From Seribacter sp963934295 (GTDB lineage: Bacteria; Verrucomicrobiota; Verrucomicrobiia; Opitutales; Seribacteraceae): 64,000 nt of DNA. The translations under genes and the position numbers were made by a program. The stretch spans positions 1 to 64,000 of the forward strand of contig CAWVXY010000004.1 of assembly GCA_963934295.1 (NCBI GenBank), read 5' to 3'. Positions 61,925 through 64,000 of this stretch are shown piece by piece (positions within the stretch are counted from its first letter, which is position 1; every line of letters starts with the position of its first letter). The notes beneath the pieces were generated by a model. That model had not been told where the DNA came from, did no database searches, and was given only the letters and a program-made list of their open reading frames with translations.

Positions 61925-64000
61925 ATGAAAGTATATGTTCACAGAGATGATAAAAATTTCGGTCCCTACTCCGTTGCTCAGCTGAGGGAATACCTCAAGG
62001 CGAAAAACTTTACTGAGGATGATCTGGCCTGTTATGATGGAGCCAATTGGGTCAAGTTATCTTTGGTTCCCGGTATATCTGAAAACCCCCTACCCGCCCG
62101 AGAAGAACCCGAGCAGAAGGATAAGAATCCGGAGCACACCCCATCCGTAAAGGTGCGGGCAACGCTTGAACAACAGACCGCCAAACCGGTTCCCAAAACC
62201 TGTAGAAAAATTTATGTTCTCAGCGGGGTGGCTTTAGTTTCAATTTCTTTGATCGGAGGTATTATCTACTTTTTTACAGGTGAAAAGACTGATTTAAGCA
62301 CACAAACCACCGATTCAAATAATGCAATTGAAGCTATTTCGTTGAGTGAAAAAAAACCTTCCGGAACCACCTCATTTGATCCGCGCCCGGCCGCTGAAAA
62401 AATCGACGAACTCCTGAATGCTCACTTAAAAAGTGAGAACCTGAACCCCAATCCTCTTATCAGTGACGGTCTATTCCTCCGACGAATTTACCTCTCGATC
62501 ATCGGCCGTATACCCACGATTTTAGAAGCAAATAATTTCCTCAATTCCAACTCCAAAAACAAACATTCAGAACTGATTCAAAAATTACTTTCAAATGATC
62601 CGGGCTACACGGCTCATCACTATCAATTTTGGGCGGATCTGCTGCGGATTCCCACGAATGTTGATTATACTCTTTATTATCGGGAATGGATCAAAAGCCA
62701 GATAAGAAACAACACTCCTTACGATGACCTCGTACACCAACTGGTAAGCGGGCATGGACTGATTTTTGACAACCCTGCCGCCGCCTACTATCTGAGGGAT
62801 GCAGGTATGGCCCTCGACAATATGTCCAATTCAGTCCGTATCTTCCTGGGTACCCGTTTGGAATGTGCTCAGTGCCACGACCACCCATTCGACAAATGGA
62901 CCCAAATGGATTATTTCAAAATGGCTGCTTATACCTATGATTTTGATGTTCGTATGGGGGTGGCCAAAAATTCAAACCGTCAGCGGGTCTATCAGGATTT
63001 TGGAAAAAGAAAGAATGCCGCTTATAAGAAAGAGGCAGGTTTTGAAGACTTTCCCCATATTCATGATGAATCAAAAATCGACGACTGGCTTGGTCAGCCG
63101 TATGCACCGGGTTACCTAGAACGAAATAACCTCACCAAGGAACAATTCAAAGAAGCCGCAGTTCGGGCCATTGCGGCTCGAAAAAAAGTCGAAGATTTTG
63201 ACAATCCGGTTTCTCAGTCTGTCAACATGCTTTACGGGCATATTTCTAATGTTCAGGTAAAGCACCATGACGACAAACCCCTCAAACTCCCTCACGATTA
63301 CCAGTATGACAACGGTGCGCCCGAGGAGATTGTTAAACCCGGCACCATGTTTGGACCGGAAATCCCTCATCTTGAAGATCAGACGGAACGAAAAAATGCC
63401 TATGCAAACTGGTTAACCTCTCCCGAAAATCCTCGCTTCACCCGAGTGATTGTTAATCGACTATGGAAACGAGCGTTTGGTCACGGAATCTTTGAACCTG
63501 TGGACAACTTGACGGATCGAACCGAAATCAACCAACCAGCATTACTCCATTTTCTTGAAAATTTAATGCAGGAACTTGATTACGACATCCGTGCTTTTCA
63601 AAATGTTCTCTTTCACACTGAACTTTTCCGCAGGGAAATGCACCTGGAAGATCATTCCCCGGGAATGAAATTTCATTTTGCCGGCCCGCTGTTAAAGCGA
63701 ATGAGTGCCGAACAAATCTGGGATTCCATTACCACGCTCATTCTCCCTAATGTGGACACTTATGCCCCAAATAAGAAACGGACCCAGGAACGGATTGCCC
63801 GAACGAAAGCAATTTACCAGAGCCTTGAAGGCAGACCTATTGAAGAAGTCTTGCCCAGAATAAGGGAAGCCGGTGCACAACGACGTGAAATGCGGGCCGA
63901 ACAGGTTGAATATGAGAAAAAAATCTCTTCCGCATATGCTCAATCCAATAATGAACTTGCCAGAAAATTGACGGATGAACTCAAAGTAAAAGTCCGTGCT
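61925..64000 (+). CDS. GYF_2-TM-DUF1549/DUF1553 protein (3' end outside the window)
   Basis: 692 residues visible, open at the right edge. Residues 1-45 form a GYF_2 domain (MKVYVHRDDKNFGPYSVAQL, then CYDGANWVKLS). A proline/charged linker leads to one helix at about 96-117 (GVALVSISLIGGIIYFFT). Then comes the planctomycete-type DUF1549 domain with the haem-like CAQCHDHPFDKW at residues 314-325, and the DUF1553 domain (RVIVNRLWKRAFGHGIFEP). DUF1549/DUF1553 proteins are thought to be cytochrome-c-like anchors of unknown catalytic role in sulfated polymer breakdown. The GYF_2 module is shared with the genes at 11829-13668. Confidence 0.85.
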   Translation, partial: MKVYVHRDDKNFGPYSVAQLREYLKAKNFTEDDLACYDGANWVKLSLVPGISENPLPAREEPEQKDKNPEHTPSVKVRATLEQQTAKPVPKTCRKIYVLSGVALVSISLIGGIIYFFTGEKTDLSTQTTDSNNAIEAISLSEKKPSGTTSFDPRPAAEKIDELLNAHLKSENLNPNPLISDGLFLRRIYLSIIGRIPTILEANNFLNSNSKNKHSELIQKLLSNDPGYTAHHYQFWADLLRIPTNVDYTLYYREWIKSQIRNNTPYDDLVHQLVSGHGLIFDNPAAAYYLRDAGMALDNMSNSVRIFLGTRLECAQCHDHPFDKWTQMDYFKMAAYTYDFDVRMGVAKNSNRQRVYQDFGKRKNAAYKKEAGFEDFPHIHDESKIDDWLGQPYAPGYLERNNLTKEQFKEAAVRAIAARKKVEDFDNPVSQSVNMLYGHISNVQVKHHDDKPLKLPHDYQYDNGAPEEIVKPGTMFGPEIPHLEDQTERKNAYANWLTSPENPRFTRVIVNRLWKRAFGHGIFEPVDNLTDRTEINQPALLHFLENLMQELDYDIRAFQNVLFHTELFRREMHLEDHSPGMKFHFAGPLLKRMSAEQIWDSITTLILPNVDTYAPNKKRTQERIARTKAIYQSLEGRPIEEVLPRIREAGAQRREMRAEQVEYEKKISSAYAQSNNELARKLTDELKVKVRA

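Overview
The window is 64 kb of dense, AT-rich bacterial chromosome with about 47 protein genes, two tRNA genes and no rRNA, CRISPR array, transposase or phage gene that I could find. The best fit is a Gram-negative aerobe of the Verrucomicrobiota/Planctomycetota group, most likely a marine verrucomicrobium. The reasons are sulfatases next to a planctomycete-type DUF1549/DUF1553 protein, ThuA and Gfo/Idh proteins, several GYF_2-domain membrane proteins, an LptE-like lipoprotein (so an outer membrane with LPS), a cytochrome b fused to cytochrome c, and a membrane pyrophosphatase. This placement is inference; no 16S gene or marker tree is available here. Almost no start codon has a recognisable Shine-Dalgarno sequence.

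Layout. 1-1536: end of a succinate dehydrogenase operon (sdhC-sdhA, minus strand, cut by the window edge). 1754-6384: pyrG, then a tightly overlapped trio of amidohydrolase, ABC ATPase and FtsX-like permease. 6422-13668: an unknown lipoprotein, clpB with a terminator, nth, and two tandem GYF_2 membrane paralogues. 13795-16109: a two-gene cytochrome bc complex (Rieske protein and a b/diheme-c fusion). 16302-24470: a MORN_2 lipoprotein with a repeat-encoded proline-rich tail, hppA, rpe, an envelope pair (TPR protein and LptE-like), and rpmF-plsX-fabH. 24530-34229: uppP, trpD, glmM, a TPR protein, tRNA-Ser(CGA), a MORN lipoprotein, a one-piece gcvP and a small membrane protein. 34241-40943: hflX, ppdK, an enlarged tatC, and an XRE regulator overlapping an S4-domain gene with no standard start codon. 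41202-48778: a second MORN_2/proline-rich lipoprotein, tRNA-Gln(TTG), pyrH-frr-proB, a UvrD-family helicase, a degenerate SufU-like protein and dcd.

48959-64000 is the accessory part. On the minus strand are a Gfo/Idh oxidoreductase, a ThuA protein and a Fur-family regulator. On the plus strand are a secreted alpha/beta hydrolase and a block of sulfatase, GH127-type beta-L-arabinofuranosidase, unknown large secreted helical-toroid enzyme, second sulfatase and a GYF_2-TM-DUF1549/DUF1553 protein that runs off the end. The last three to four genes are overlapped or closely spaced and look like one operon for breaking down a sulfated, probably arabinose-containing glycan. No SusC/SusD pair is visible.

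Two themes repeat. One is a module of cytoplasmic GYF_2 domain, flexible linker and single membrane helix carrying different C-terminal parts (nothing, leucine-rich repeats, DUF1549/DUF1553). The other is secreted lipoproteins with MORN or MORN_2 repeats and long proline-rich tails. No gene-free stretch exceeds about 260 bases; the longest (40944-41201, 38388-38636, 8156-8387, 1537-1753) hold only AT-rich promoter-type sequence apart from the hairpins listed.
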